A DNA stretch of 64,000 nt from Variovorax jilinensis. Lineage in GTDB: Bacteria > Pseudomonadota > Gammaproteobacteria > Burkholderiales > Burkholderiaceae_C. Below, piece by piece: positions 19,109 through 27,607 of this stretch. Location: NCBI RefSeq assembly GCF_030316885.1, contig NZ_JASZYQ010000010.1, positions 1 through 64,000 on the forward strand, read 5' to 3'. The translations under genes and the position numbers were made by a program. A model generated the notes under the pieces. It was not told the DNA's origin. It did no database searches and saw nothing but the letters and a program-made list of their open reading frames with translations. Position 1 is the stretch's first letter, and each line of letters begins with the position of its first letter.

Positions 19109-20362
19109 TCAGCCGCCCGCGGCCAGTTCGCGTTCCAGCACCTTGGGGTTCTCGCGCCAGCGTTCCAGCCATTCCTGCGCGACGTCGCCCGGATACACGT
19201 CTTCCACGCCATCACGCAGTGCCTTCACGATGGCATTGGCCAGTGCGGTGGGCGCCAGCTTGGGCGGCGGCGTGTGCTGGTTCCATTCGTCGTCGATCGG
19301 TCCGGGGAACACGTTGATCACGCGGATGCCGGCCGGCCGCATCTCGGCGCGCAGGCACTGGGCGAGCGAATGCGCTGCCGCCTTCGATGCACTGAAGGTG
19401 CCGTGCGGCGGGAAGTTGCTGAGCGCGTAGATCGACAGCAGGTTGACCCAGGCGGTCGCCCCGGTCGCACCGTCGGCCGAGCGGCCCTTGAGCGCGGGAC
19501 CGAACTCCTGGGCCAGCCGCAGCAGCCCGAAGTAGTTGATGTCCATCTCGGCCTTGGCAACATCGGTGCCGCGCCGCGCGCCGATGCCGAAGGTGCGGTG
19601 CAGCTCAGCGTTGTTGATCACGATGTCGACCTTGCCGCCGATGGAGCCCGCAAGCTCGGTCACCTGGCGGCCGTTGGTGAGGTCGAGCGGCACCAGCGTC
19701 ACCTGCGGCAGGGCCGAGATGTCGTCCAGGCCGTCGCCCATCTTCTTCCAGGGCTCGGCATGGCCGACCCAGACGATGTCGGCGCCGGCCTTGACCAGCG
19801 CGCGCACGATCGCCTGGCCGGTCTCGGTCTTGCCGTCGGTCACCAGCGCCTTGCGGAACTTGGGGTCGCTGGTCATCTCGCGCAGCATCTTGTCGTCGGC
19901 CATGTGGGCACTCCCTTCATTCGGAAAACCAATGAGAACCGCCTGGCCCGCGCGATCGAGGCGCGCGCCGACGCGCACGCGCGCCGGCGCATCGCCGACC
20001 TCGCCGTGCAGGTGGACCATCAGCGTCGGTCCGGCATCGAGGTGCACCAGGCCCAGCCGCCACGGCAGCCGCTCGCGGAAGAACAGGTCGTTGCTGTGAT
20101 GCAGCGTGGTGCTGCCGAGCAGCTCGCCCTCGCCGCTCTGCGCGCGCCAGCGCAACGCAGCGGAGAGGCACTTGTGGCAGACCTCGCGCGGCGGGTACTG
20201 CACGGTGCCGCAGTCCTCGCAGGTCTGGAGCTCGAAGCGGCCTTCGGCAGCCGCGGCCGTGAGGCCCAGCGCCACGCGGCCGCGGGCGCCCGGCGGCAGG
20301 TTCATCTGCCGCGTGCGCAGCACCGGGTTCTTGCGTGGGGGGCGCATCAGGGGCATGGTCAT
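19109..20362 (-). CDS. DUF35 (Zn-ribbon/OB-fold) - SDR fusion protein
   Basis: A 417-residue two-domain protein. Residues ~1-150 are a DUF35 acyl-CoA-associated domain: a zinc ribbon with C48, C51, C62 and C65 (CEDCG and CHKC), then an OB fold. Residues 154-417 are an SDR-type Rossmann domain that looks degenerate. The glycine motif reads TDGKTETG, and the catalytic Tyr of YxxxK is Phe (FSASK). An internal ATG at 19903 has AAGGGAG 7 nt upstream, so the SDR part may also be made separately. DUF35 proteins pair with thiolase-like enzymes, as in the Ltp2-ChsH2 steroid aldolase, and a thiolase-like gene is directly upstream. GGAGG precedes the chosen start. Confidence 0.85.
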   Translation of the reverse strand: MTMPLMRPPRKNPVLRTRQMNLPPGARGRVALGLTAAAAEGRFELQTCEDCGTVQYPPREVCHKCLSAALRWRAQSGEGELLGSTTLHHSNDLFFRERLPWRLGLVHLDAGPTLMVHLHGEVGDAPARVRVGARLDRAGQAVLIGFPNEGSAHMADDKMLREMTSDPKFRKALVTDGKTETGQAIVRALVKAGADIVWVGHAEPWKKMGDGLDDISALPQVTLVPLDLTNGRQVTELAGSIGGKVDIVINNAELHRTFGIGARRGTDVAKAEMDINYFGLLRLAQEFGPALKGRSADGATGATAWVNLLSIYALSNFPPHGTFSASKAAAHSLAQCLRAEMRPAGIRVINVFPGPIDDEWNQHTPPPKLAPTALANAIVKALRDGVEDVYPGDVAQEWLERWRENPKVLERELAAGG

Positions 20363-20379
20363 GGCGCCTCCGCCGGGCC

Positions 20380-20440
20380 GCCCCAAGGCAGGCGCGCGGC
20401 CCCCTCGGGGCGCAGTGCAGCCGCGAAGCGGAAAACGTGG
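20380..20440 (-). repeat. Comamonadaceae-type intergenic repeat, copy B
   Basis: Reverse-oriented copy of the element at 11891-11950. On the minus strand it reads CCCCCACG, a stem, GCACTGCG and then CCCCGAGGGGGG. It fills most of the 85-nt gap between the thiolase-like gene and the DUF35-SDR gene, the largest gap inside an otherwise tightly packed operon. Confidence 0.7.
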
Positions 20441-20447
20441 GGGTACA

Positions 20448-21620
20448 TCATTCCGGTCTCCCGAGGATCACGGCGCCCGTACACAGGCAGCGGTCGTAGG
20501 TCACCATGCCGAAGCCGGCGACGAGACCCAGCTGGGCATCGGGCACGGCGCGTGCACCGGCCTGATCGGTCAGCTGGCGAATCGCTTCCACCATGCCGAG
20601 GAAGCCGCCGGCCGCGCCGGCCTGGCCGGCCGAGAGCTGCCCGCCGCTGGTGTTGTTCGGAAAGCTGCCGTCGAAGGTCATGGTGTGCGACTGCACGAAG
20701 GCAGAGCCCTCGCCCTTCTCGCAGAAGCCCAGGTCCTCGAACTGCATCATCGCGATGACGGGGTAGTCGTCGTAGGTCTGCACGAAATCCAGGTCGGCGG
20801 GCCGCATGCCGGCCTGTGCATAGAGCTCGTCGCGGTCCTTGCGCCAGCCGCCCTGCACCATCACCGGATCGTCGGCGTAGGCGTTGTGGCGCTCGATCGC
20901 GCCCCGGATGACCACGTGTGCCAGCCCCAGGTCGCGCGCCCGCTCCTCGCTCATGACGAGGAAGGCATCGGCACCGGCACAGGGCATCACGCAGTCGAAC
21001 AGATGGATCGGGTCCGAGATCGGCCGCGCGGCCATGTATTCGTCGAGCGTCAGCGCCTTCTTGAACATCGCATTCGGATTGCCGAGCGCATTGGTGCGCT
21101 GGTCCACGCAGATGCGGCCGAAGTCCTCGCGCCTGGCGCCGTAGGTCCGCATGTAGTTGGCGGTGATGAACGCGAAGATGGAGTTCGGTCCGCCCGAACC
21201 GTAGGGGTAGCTCGCATCGCGTGCGAAGTTGCTGAAGCTGCCGAGCGTCTGGCGGAAGGAATCGACGTGGTTGGTGTCGGCGCCCACGCAGGCCACGATG
21301 TCGGCGTCGCCCGCCTGCACGGCGCGCGCGGCACGGCGCAGGCACATCACGCCCGATGCGCCACCCGTGGGCACATGGTCGAGCCAGCGCGGCGACAGCC
21401 CCAGGTGCTGGGTCACGCCCACGGCCGTGTCGGGTGCCAGCGAGAAGCTGCTGAGGCACAGGCCGTCGATCTGGTCCTTGGGCACGCCGCTGGCCTGCAC
21501 CAGCGCCTCGATCGCCTGTCCGATGAACCAGTGCGCGGTGCGGGTCGAGTAGCGCACGTAGGGCACCGTGACGGGCACGGCCACCGCGACGCCTTCGTAG
21601 GAAAGCCGTTGCCTGGTCAT
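20448..21620 (-). CDS. Thiolase-like protein lacking catalytic Cys and His; candidate acyl-CoA retro-aldolase
   Basis: A 390-residue thiolase-fold protein of the SCP2/lipid-transfer type. The site where thiolases have the nucleophilic cysteine reads PTGGASG (84-90), and the GHP histidine motif is replaced by GQA (Q333, after NTSGGQLSA). Claisen thiolysis is therefore unlikely. Proteins with these losses that pair with DUF35 partners include Ltp2, which performs retro-aldol cleavage of a tertiary beta-hydroxyacyl-CoA. In this operon the analogous reaction would be dioxindole-3-acetyl-CoA to isatin plus acetyl-CoA (inference). The start overlaps the CoA-ligase stop (ATGA). Confidence 0.82.
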   Translation of the reverse strand: MTRQRLSYEGVAVAVPVTVPYVRYSTRTAHWFIGQAIEALVQASGVPKDQIDGLCLSSFSLAPDTAVGVTQHLGLSPRWLDHVPTGGASGVMCLRRAARAVQAGDADIVACVGADTNHVDSFRQTLGSFSNFARDASYPYGSGGPNSIFAFITANYMRTYGARREDFGRICVDQRTNALGNPNAMFKKALTLDEYMAARPISDPIHLFDCVMPCAGADAFLVMSEERARDLGLAHVVIRGAIERHNAYADDPVMVQGGWRKDRDELYAQAGMRPADLDFVQTYDDYPVIAMMQFEDLGFCEKGEGSAFVQSHTMTFDGSFPNNTSGGQLSAGQAGAAGGFLGMVEAIRQLTDQAGARAVPDAQLGLVAGFGMVTYDRCLCTGAVILGRPE

Positions 21621-23251
21621 GCCTGCCCCACTTGTCGTTTCTTCATCGAACGCGTGTCGATGCAGTGGTCCTGCCCCGGCAGCGCATGCGCCATCTCGCG
21701 CAACTGGCCGCGCTGGATCTTCTGCGAGGGCGTCAGCGGCAGCGCATCGACGAAGGCGACGTAGCCCGGCGCCTTGTAGTAGGCGAGCTGGTCGAGCGCA
21801 TGCGCAACGATGCTGGCGGCGATCTCGGCGCGCCGCGATGCATCGGTGCCTTCGCGCACCACGATGCAGGCCAGCACCTCGTCGCCGCGCACTGCGTCGG
21901 GCGTGGCCGCCACGGCCGAGCTCTTCACGGCCGGATGCTGGTTGAGCACGCTCTCGACCTCGACCGCGGAGATGTTCTCGCCGCTGCGGCGGATCACGTT
22001 CTTCTTGCGGTCGACGAAGAAGAAGTTGCCCTCGGCATCGCGCCGAACCAGATCGCCGGTGTGGAACCAGCCGTCGGCCCAGGCCTCGCGCGTGGCGTCC
22101 TCGTCCTTCAGGTAGCCGGAGAAGAAATAGCGCCTCGGATCGTCGCCGGCCGAGCGCACCAGCAGTTCGCCCGGTGCATCGACGCCGACCTCGCTGCCGT
22201 CCTCGCCCACGAGGCGGATCTGGACGAAATCTTCCTGGCGACCGAAGCAGCTGGTGCCCACGAGGCGCGGCTCGCGGTTGGCCATGATGCAGGCGGCCGC
22301 GCCGGTCTCTGTCATGGCCCAGGCCTCGACCAGCGGGAAGCCGAAGCGTTCCTCGAAAGGCGCATGGTTCTTGCGGTCCACGCCGGCGCCGAAGCCCCAG
22401 CGGATCGCATGGTCGCGGTCTGCGGCCGATGCAGGGGCGGACAGCAGCATCGCCGGCATCACGCCAAGGTAGTGCACGATGGTCGCACCGCTCTCGCGCG
22501 CGCTGGCCAGCCAGCTCTTCGGATGGAAGCGATCGAGCTGCACCAGGCATCCGCCCGCGATGAGCACCACCATGGTGGAGAACGCCATCGCGTTCATGTG
22601 GTTGAGCGGCAGCGGCGTGATGACACGCTCGGCGTCAGGTCGGATGCCGCACACGCCGTCGAGCGCGGCATACCACTCGCCGGCCCGCAGGAAGTAGGCG
22701 TTGCCGAGGATGCAACCCTTGGGGCGTCCGGTGGTGCCCGAGGTGTACAGCAGGCCGCATTCCGTATCGATGCCGATCGCCTCGCCGGCCCGCGGTGCGG
22801 TCGTCTTCGCCTTCGGCACCGCGTCGTCGGGACCCATCGTCTCGAAGGCCACGCCCGCCTGCTCGGCGGCCGCGCGCAGGTCGGCGGCGCGCTCCGGCAG
22901 GGTCACGGCCAGGCCGATCTCGCTGTGGCCGATGAGGTAGACCAGCTCGGCCGAGCGCATCTCGGCATTGATCGGCACCACGCTGGCGCCCAGTGCGTTG
23001 AGCGCGATCCAGTGGAAGAGGAAGGCCGGCCGGTTCTCCAGCAGCAGGCCGACGCGATGGCCGTGCCCGTAGCCGGCCTCGGCATAGGCTTGGCGCAGCC
23101 GTTCGACCTCTGCAGCAGCCTCGCCCCATCGAATGGCGCCCGGGGCGATTCCATAGGCGGCCGCGGTCACCGATTCGGTGAACAGGAACTCCGCCTGCGG
23201 CGTGCGCTGCGCGGTTGCCGCGAAGACCTGGTGGACGGTGGTGTGTGGCAT
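21617..23251 (-). CDS. Acyl-CoA ligase (AMP-forming), CaiC-like
   Basis: A 544-residue adenylate-forming enzyme. Motifs are LLYTSGTTGRPKGC, AWAMTETGAAA, WFHTGDLVRRD, DRKKNVIRRSGENIS and the C-terminal SQKIQRGQLR. It lies between the Rieske pair and the thiolase-like gene, overlapping the latter by 4 nt. The order suggests that it activates the oxygenation product, for example dioxindole-3-acetate, with CoA before carbon-carbon cleavage (inference). The start at 23251 is 8 nt from the beta-subunit stop, with only a weak ribosome site. Residues upstream of this Met in the open frame do not look like protein. Confidence 0.88.
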   Translation of the reverse strand: MPHTTVHQVFAATAQRTPQAEFLFTESVTAAAYGIAPGAIRWGEAAAEVERLRQAYAEAGYGHGHRVGLLLENRPAFLFHWIALNALGASVVPINAEMRSAELVYLIGHSEIGLAVTLPERAADLRAAAEQAGVAFETMGPDDAVPKAKTTAPRAGEAIGIDTECGLLYTSGTTGRPKGCILGNAYFLRAGEWYAALDGVCGIRPDAERVITPLPLNHMNAMAFSTMVVLIAGGCLVQLDRFHPKSWLASARESGATIVHYLGVMPAMLLSAPASAADRDHAIRWGFGAGVDRKNHAPFEERFGFPLVEAWAMTETGAAACIMANREPRLVGTSCFGRQEDFVQIRLVGEDGSEVGVDAPGELLVRSAGDDPRRYFFSGYLKDEDATREAWADGWFHTGDLVRRDAEGNFFFVDRKKNVIRRSGENISAVEVESVLNQHPAVKSSAVAATPDAVRGDEVLACIVVREGTDASRRAEIAASIVAHALDQLAYYKAPGYVAFVDALPLTPSQKIQRGQLREMAHALPGQDHCIDTRSMKKRQVGQA

Positions 23252-23258
23252 CGCGTGC

Positions 23259-23759
23259 TCAGATGAAGAGCTGCACGGCCGGAAGCGCCGCATCGCAGTT
23301 GAGCAGGTTGACGCGCTTGAGCGTCATGCGCAGCGCACCGTCCTGCACCGTGAGGTGATGGAAAAAGGTGCCCACGTAGAACTGGAGCTCGTCGCCCTGC
23401 GATTCGGTGTAGTGGAAACCGGTGCGCACCACGAAGCGGCCGCACTCGGCGTCGAAGGTCTCGACCACCGGCATTTGCAGCAGGTGATGGCAGCGGCTCG
23501 GCGGCTGCTGCGAGAACGCACGCGGGCTCTTGAGCCGTTCGATGCGCAGGTCGCGCAGCAGCTTGTCCTCGTAGAGATGCGAGGTGTGGTTGAGTCCGTC
23601 CTCCTGGTCGGGAATCAGCGGAATCCAGTAGAAGGCGTCGTCGGTGAAGAGCGCGTTCCATTCCTCGTAGCGCCGCGTGTCGAGCAGATGCGCCTCGTTG
23701 ACGACGAAGTCGATCAGGTCCTGGCGGTTGATGCGGGCGTCGGTGTCGGTGGCGGCCAT
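23259..23759 (-). CDS. iadE: Rieske dioxygenase beta subunit, IadE-like
   Basis: Small subunit of 166 residues with segments LLDTRRYEEWNALFTDDAFYWIPL, HLYEDKLLRDLRIERLKSPRAFSQQPPS and the ending NCDAALPAVQLFI. It directly follows the alpha subunit with a one-base overlap (TGATG), and with it forms the terminal oxygenase. In Variovorax the alpha/beta pair next to the ior genes of the auxin locus has been named iadDE and shown to be needed for IAA loss; I assign the symbol from that context and from memory, not from a search. Confidence 0.85.
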   Translation of the reverse strand: MAATDTDARINRQDLIDFVVNEAHLLDTRRYEEWNALFTDDAFYWIPLIPDQEDGLNHTSHLYEDKLLRDLRIERLKSPRAFSQQPPSRCHHLLQMPVVETFDAECGRFVVRTGFHYTESQGDELQFYVGTFFHHLTVQDGALRMTLKRVNLLNCDAALPAVQLFI

Positions 23760-25072
23760 CACATCGTCTCCGTCATGCGCTCGACCCAGCTGCGGTACTG
23801 GTTGCGCATCGGCAGCTCGTTGGTGCCGCCGGTGGTGATCTCGCCGCCCTTGAGTTCCGAGGGGTCGTAGTCGCGATGCAGGCTGACCCATTCGTTGCCG
23901 CTGGAATGCAGGCCGGCCTGCATGCCGCGGTAGGCCTGCAGGTCGTCGTGTCCCACCACCGAGAACGGCGAGTTGATGAGGCGGTTGTACATGGTCGTGC
24001 GCTGCAGCAGCTCGGGCGGTGCGCCCTTGAGGCGGAAGGTCCAGCTCTCGATCAGCGTCCTGTCGGCCGAGATCGGCTTCACCACACGGATCGCCTGGAT
24101 CGCGCCCTTGATCGTGAGGTTCGGGTAGTAGACGGTGTTGTGCCGCGCCATGCCCAGGATCTGGGCGGTCTTCTCTTCGCCGTAGCGCGCCTTCATGGCG
24201 TCGTCGTAGGCGGGGATCGCCTTGTACTTGCTGTGGATGCTGAAGTGCACCCCCGTGAAGCTGTGGCCGTTGTCGTAGGTGCGGATGCCCATGTCCTCGA
24301 AGAACTTGTAGTCCGACATGAAAGGCACGAACTGTTCCACCGCCATCGGCTTCGGCTCGTCGGCCGGCTTGTCGGCCCACATGCGCTTGGCGGTGCCGGC
24401 GGAAGACTCGTGCGCCACCATGGGGTGCATGGTGTCGTTCAGGTTCTCGACGAACATCTTCCAGTTGCACTGGTGCATGAAGCGCAGGCACCCGCCCGCG
24501 ATCTCCAGTTCGCCTTCGGGCGAGCGGTCGGCCATGTTGTCGATGGAGCTCAGCGAATCGCCGAAGTAGGCCTCGAAGTCGGGGCCGGCGTCGTTGATCT
24601 TCACGAAGATGAAGCCGCGGTGGCTGCGCACGTGCCTGACCGTGGTGAGCCCCTTGGCCGACTCGCACTCGTGCAATGCCGTGTTCTCGTAGCCGGTCTT
24701 CAGCGGAATGGCCAGCAGCGAGCCATCGGTCTTGAAGGTCCAGGCGTGGTAGGGGCAGCGGAAGAACTTGCCGGTGTTGCCACAGGCTGCGCTTACCAGG
24801 CGCGAGCCCTTGTGGGCGCAGCGGTTCATCATCGCGCGCACGCTGCCGTCGGTGTGGCGCACGACGATCAGCGGACGGCCGGCGATCTCGTTGCTGATCC
24901 AGTCGCCGGGCTTCGGCAGCTGGCTTTCGTGGCCGACGTAGTTCCAGGTGTTGGCGAAGAAGTGCTCCTGCTCCAGCTCGAACAGTTCCTGGCTGGTGTA
25001 CAGGTCGCGGTGCACCCGGTCGTTGTGCACCAGCGCGCGCACGGCATCGGGGTTGTCTCGGTACGAGGTCAT
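23759..25072 (-). CDS. iadD: Rieske dioxygenase alpha subunit, IadD-like
   Basis: Catalytic subunit of 437 residues that should oxygenate the indole ring of IAA as the first committed step. The Rieske cluster ligands are C85, H87 (CAHKG), C106 and H109 (CPYHAW). The iron site is at NLNDTMHPMVAH with H216 and H221. The start at 25072 is chosen because it aligns exactly with the paralogue at 13701-15026 (M-x-x-Y-R at the start) and leaves AAGGAG 11 nt upstream. An in-frame ATG at 25081 sits only 2 nt after that site. Electrons should come from the reductase encoded 16 nt upstream. Confidence 0.88.
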   Translation of the reverse strand: MTSYRDNPDAVRALVHNDRVHRDLYTSQELFELEQEHFFANTWNYVGHESQLPKPGDWISNEIAGRPLIVVRHTDGSVRAMMNRCAHKGSRLVSAACGNTGKFFRCPYHAWTFKTDGSLLAIPLKTGYENTALHECESAKGLTTVRHVRSHRGFIFVKINDAGPDFEAYFGDSLSSIDNMADRSPEGELEIAGGCLRFMHQCNWKMFVENLNDTMHPMVAHESSAGTAKRMWADKPADEPKPMAVEQFVPFMSDYKFFEDMGIRTYDNGHSFTGVHFSIHSKYKAIPAYDDAMKARYGEEKTAQILGMARHNTVYYPNLTIKGAIQAIRVVKPISADRTLIESWTFRLKGAPPELLQRTTMYNRLINSPFSVVGHDDLQAYRGMQAGLHSSGNEWVSLHRDYDPSELKGGEITTGGTNELPMRNQYRSWVERMTETM

Positions 25073-25088
25073 GGTCTTCATGGCTCCT

Positions 25089-26081
25089 TCAGAGGTCGAG
25101 CACAAGGCGCGCACCCTTGGCGCGCGAGATGCAGATCTGCATGACGTTGCCCTCCGCCTTCTCGCGGGCGGTGAGCACGTAGTCGCGGTGGTCGATCTCG
25201 CCTTCGATCACCGGCACGGCGCAGACGCCGCATTCGCCGCGCATGCAGTCGAACATCGGGTCGCAGCCGTTCTCGATCAGGCAGTCGAGGATGCTCTGGT
25301 CGGCCGGGACCGTGAAGCGCTGCCCCGACTGGGCGAGTTCCACCTCGAAGGGCTGGTCGCCTTCCTCGGCGACAGGCTCGGTGAAGAGTTCGAAGTGCAC
25401 GCGGTCGTGCTCCCAGCCGCGGGCCTGGGTGCGTTCGAGCACCGCATCGAGCATGACCTTGGGGCCGCACACGTAGAGCCGGTCGCCGGCGGGCACGCCG
25501 TCGAGCAGCGCTTCGATGTCGAGCGGCGCGCCGGCTTCCGCGTCGGCATGCACGCGCAGGTCGTCGCCCAGCAGCGCCTGCAGTTCAGGCAGGAAGGCCA
25601 TCAGATCGCGGCTGCGGCCGGCGTAGTGCAGGCGCACCAGTGCTTCCTCGGCGCGGCGGCGCGCGGCCATGCTCGCGAGCGGCGTGACGCCGATGCCACC
25701 GGCCACCAGCACCGTGCCGCCGGGGCCGGTGTGCAGCGGAAAGTCGTTCTTCGGCGCCTCGACGGCGATCGCATCGCCCTCCTTCAGTCCGTCGTGCATG
25801 AAGCGCGAACCGCCGCGGCCCTCGGCCTCCTTGCGGACCGCGATCACGTACTCGGTCGGCGCGGTGGTGGCGTTGCGCGCCGTGCCGAAGTTGATCAGCG
25901 AGTAGTGACGCCAGTCGGTCCTGCCGTCGGCCAGCGTCACCTGCACGCGGACATGGGCACCGGCCGCGAAGCCGGGCAACGGTCGGCCGTCTTCCGCGCA
26001 CAGGCGCAGCATGCGGATCAACGGATTGAGTTCGCGCGCTTCGGCGACGCGAAGCTGGAGCGTGGCGGTGGGTGCGGTCAT
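25089..26081 (-). CDS. Phthalate-dioxygenase-type reductase (FMN, NADH, plant-type [2Fe-2S])
   Basis: A 330-residue electron-transfer protein. An N-terminal flavin-binding barrel (RHYSLIN, residues 58-64) comes first. Next is an NAD-binding domain (VLVAGGIGVTPL, 125-136; YVCGPKVM, 203-210). A C-terminal plant-type ferredoxin follows with C279, C284, C287 and C317. This order is that of class IA reductases such as phthalate dioxygenase reductase. It lies between iorB and the Rieske alpha gene and is likely to serve both Rieske pairs of the island, because the second pair has no reductase of its own. The position fits a gene I would expect to be called iadC. Confidence 0.9.
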   Translation of the reverse strand: MTAPTATLQLRVAEARELNPLIRMLRLCAEDGRPLPGFAAGAHVRVQVTLADGRTDWRHYSLINFGTARNATTAPTEYVIAVRKEAEGRGGSRFMHDGLKEGDAIAVEAPKNDFPLHTGPGGTVLVAGGIGVTPLASMAARRRAEEALVRLHYAGRSRDLMAFLPELQALLGDDLRVHADAEAGAPLDIEALLDGVPAGDRLYVCGPKVMLDAVLERTQARGWEHDRVHFELFTEPVAEEGDQPFEVELAQSGQRFTVPADQSILDCLIENGCDPMFDCMRGECGVCAVPVIEGEIDHRDYVLTAREKAEGNVMQICISRAKGARLVLDL

Positions 26082-26094
26082 CGTGGTCGTCTCG

Positions 26095-27603
26095 TCAGGC
26101 CATGGCGTGCTGCGCCAGCGCGGCCTGCAGCTTGTGGCCGTGTTCGTCGGCAAGCGCCGCGTCGCGCCATTCGCGCAAGGTGGCGGGCGCGAGTTGCGCG
26201 CCGGCACGCTCGAATGCGCGCATCACGGTGTCGTAGTTGCGCACGCCGCGCTCGTGGGTATCGCTGTAGCCCTTGACCAGGCGCTGGCACTGGGCGAGCT
26301 CGACGGCCAGCTCGGGGTTGCGCCGAGCGGTCGCGGCGATGCGCTGCAGCCATTCCTCGATGCGGCGGTTTTCTTCCGCATAGCGCATCGTGGATCGGCG
26401 AAAGCGCTTCATGCCGGCCACGGTGCGCAGCATCAGGTAGCCGCGCAGCGAGCTGGTCTGGATCACGCGGCCGTGCTGCGTGAAGCGCTCGACCAGCTTC
26501 TTCGGCAGCGTGGAGCCCATCAGCCAGCGCCCGATGCCGCCCGGCAGCGTCTCGCAGATCTCCTGCAGGCGCGGATGCATGTATTCGTTGATGGCCAGCA
26601 CCTGGCCGGGCTGCACGCGGGCTTCGCCGCGCACGCGCTCGAAGCGGGTGGCGCGGGTCTTGAGGGCTGCCACGCGGGCCGTGTCCTCGTAGGACATCCA
26701 GAGCGCGAGGTGACGCGCGGTCTCGCGCAGCAGGCGGTGGTCATCGCCGTCGGGCTGGGCGGCGATCGCGGCCATGCGCTCCAGATACAGGCCCGCATAG
26801 TCCGGGTCCTGGTAGTCGATCAGGCGACGCACGCCCTCGAACAGGAAATCCCGTGCGGCCGGCGGGAAGTCCTGCTGCACCCGCTCGACCAGCGCGCGCA
26901 CGGCCGGATGGCGGGGTTGCGGGGCTGGCGCGGCCGGGGCCTCTTGCGGCGGCACTTCGCCGTCGTCGCCAGCCTGCGCGCGGGCGAAGGCATCGCCGAA
27001 GGCCTTCAGGCTCGGCTTCACGCCCACGCCGCCGCGCTCGATGGTGGCCTCGAACTGGGCGCGGCTGAAGGGCAGGACACCCGAACCCGCGACCGCGCCG
27101 AACAGCACGGCACTGATCACGCTGCCCGAAGCCTCGGCCGCCTGCGCCATGTCGAAGCGGATGAAGCGCTTGGCGGCCCGGGCGGTGTGCGCGAGCAGTT
27201 GCGCGCTGTCGACCCGGCCATCGCCCAGCGCGCTCTTCTCCGCGATGGAGTACACGCGGTGCGTCGAGGCGATGAGCGTGGTGCGGTCCTTCGTGACCAG
27301 GCCGCGCTGCACCGCGCGGCCGGCTTCCATCAGTTCCGACGCGAGCACCACGTCGACGTCGCCGGGCAGCGGCATAAGGGCCAGCACCGGCCGTCCGCCG
27401 TCGGCCTCGGCCTGCGCGATCGGGTACAGCTCGACGTAGTAGATGGTCGCGCCGGTGCGCTGGGCAACGCCCGGCACCGAGGTGGTCTGGGCCACGTAGC
27501 CATTGGCCTCGCCCATGTCGACGATCCAGTCGGCAAGCACGCCGCCGCCCTCGCCGCCCATGGCGAGGATCGCGATCTTGATGGGCTGGGCCGTGTTCGT
27601 CAT
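26095..27603 (-). CDS. Indolepyruvate ferredoxin oxidoreductase beta-subunit family protein (IorB-like, long form)
   Basis: A 502-residue partner of IorA. The first ~195 residues are the 2-oxoacid:acceptor oxidoreductase gamma-type domain (IAILAMGGEGGGVLADWI, QRTGATIYYVEL). A ~300-residue helical extension without motifs known to me follows, as seen in long aerobic IorB forms. It starts 5 nt after the iorA stop. Two ATGs (27618 and 27603) are possible; neither has a strong ribosome site. IorAB complexes decarboxylate aryl-2-oxoacids to acyl-CoA with ferredoxin as acceptor. In this operon isatinate, itself an aryl-glyoxylate, is a more logical substrate than indolepyruvate (inference). Confidence 0.85.
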   Translation of the reverse strand: MTNTAQPIKIAILAMGGEGGGVLADWIVDMGEANGYVAQTTSVPGVAQRTGATIYYVELYPIAQAEADGGRPVLALMPLPGDVDVVLASELMEAGRAVQRGLVTKDRTTLIASTHRVYSIAEKSALGDGRVDSAQLLAHTARAAKRFIRFDMAQAAEASGSVISAVLFGAVAGSGVLPFSRAQFEATIERGGVGVKPSLKAFGDAFARAQAGDDGEVPPQEAPAAPAPQPRHPAVRALVERVQQDFPPAARDFLFEGVRRLIDYQDPDYAGLYLERMAAIAAQPDGDDHRLLRETARHLALWMSYEDTARVAALKTRATRFERVRGEARVQPGQVLAINEYMHPRLQEICETLPGGIGRWLMGSTLPKKLVERFTQHGRVIQTSSLRGYLMLRTVAGMKRFRRSTMRYAEENRRIEEWLQRIAATARRNPELAVELAQCQRLVKGYSDTHERGVRNYDTVMRAFERAGAQLAPATLREWRDAALADEHGHKLQAALAQHAMA

Positions 27604-27607
27604 GGAT

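Noticed and set aside
20448..21620. Ordinary beta-ketothiolase
   Set aside because: Both hallmark catalytic motifs (Cys nucleophile and GHP His) are missing.
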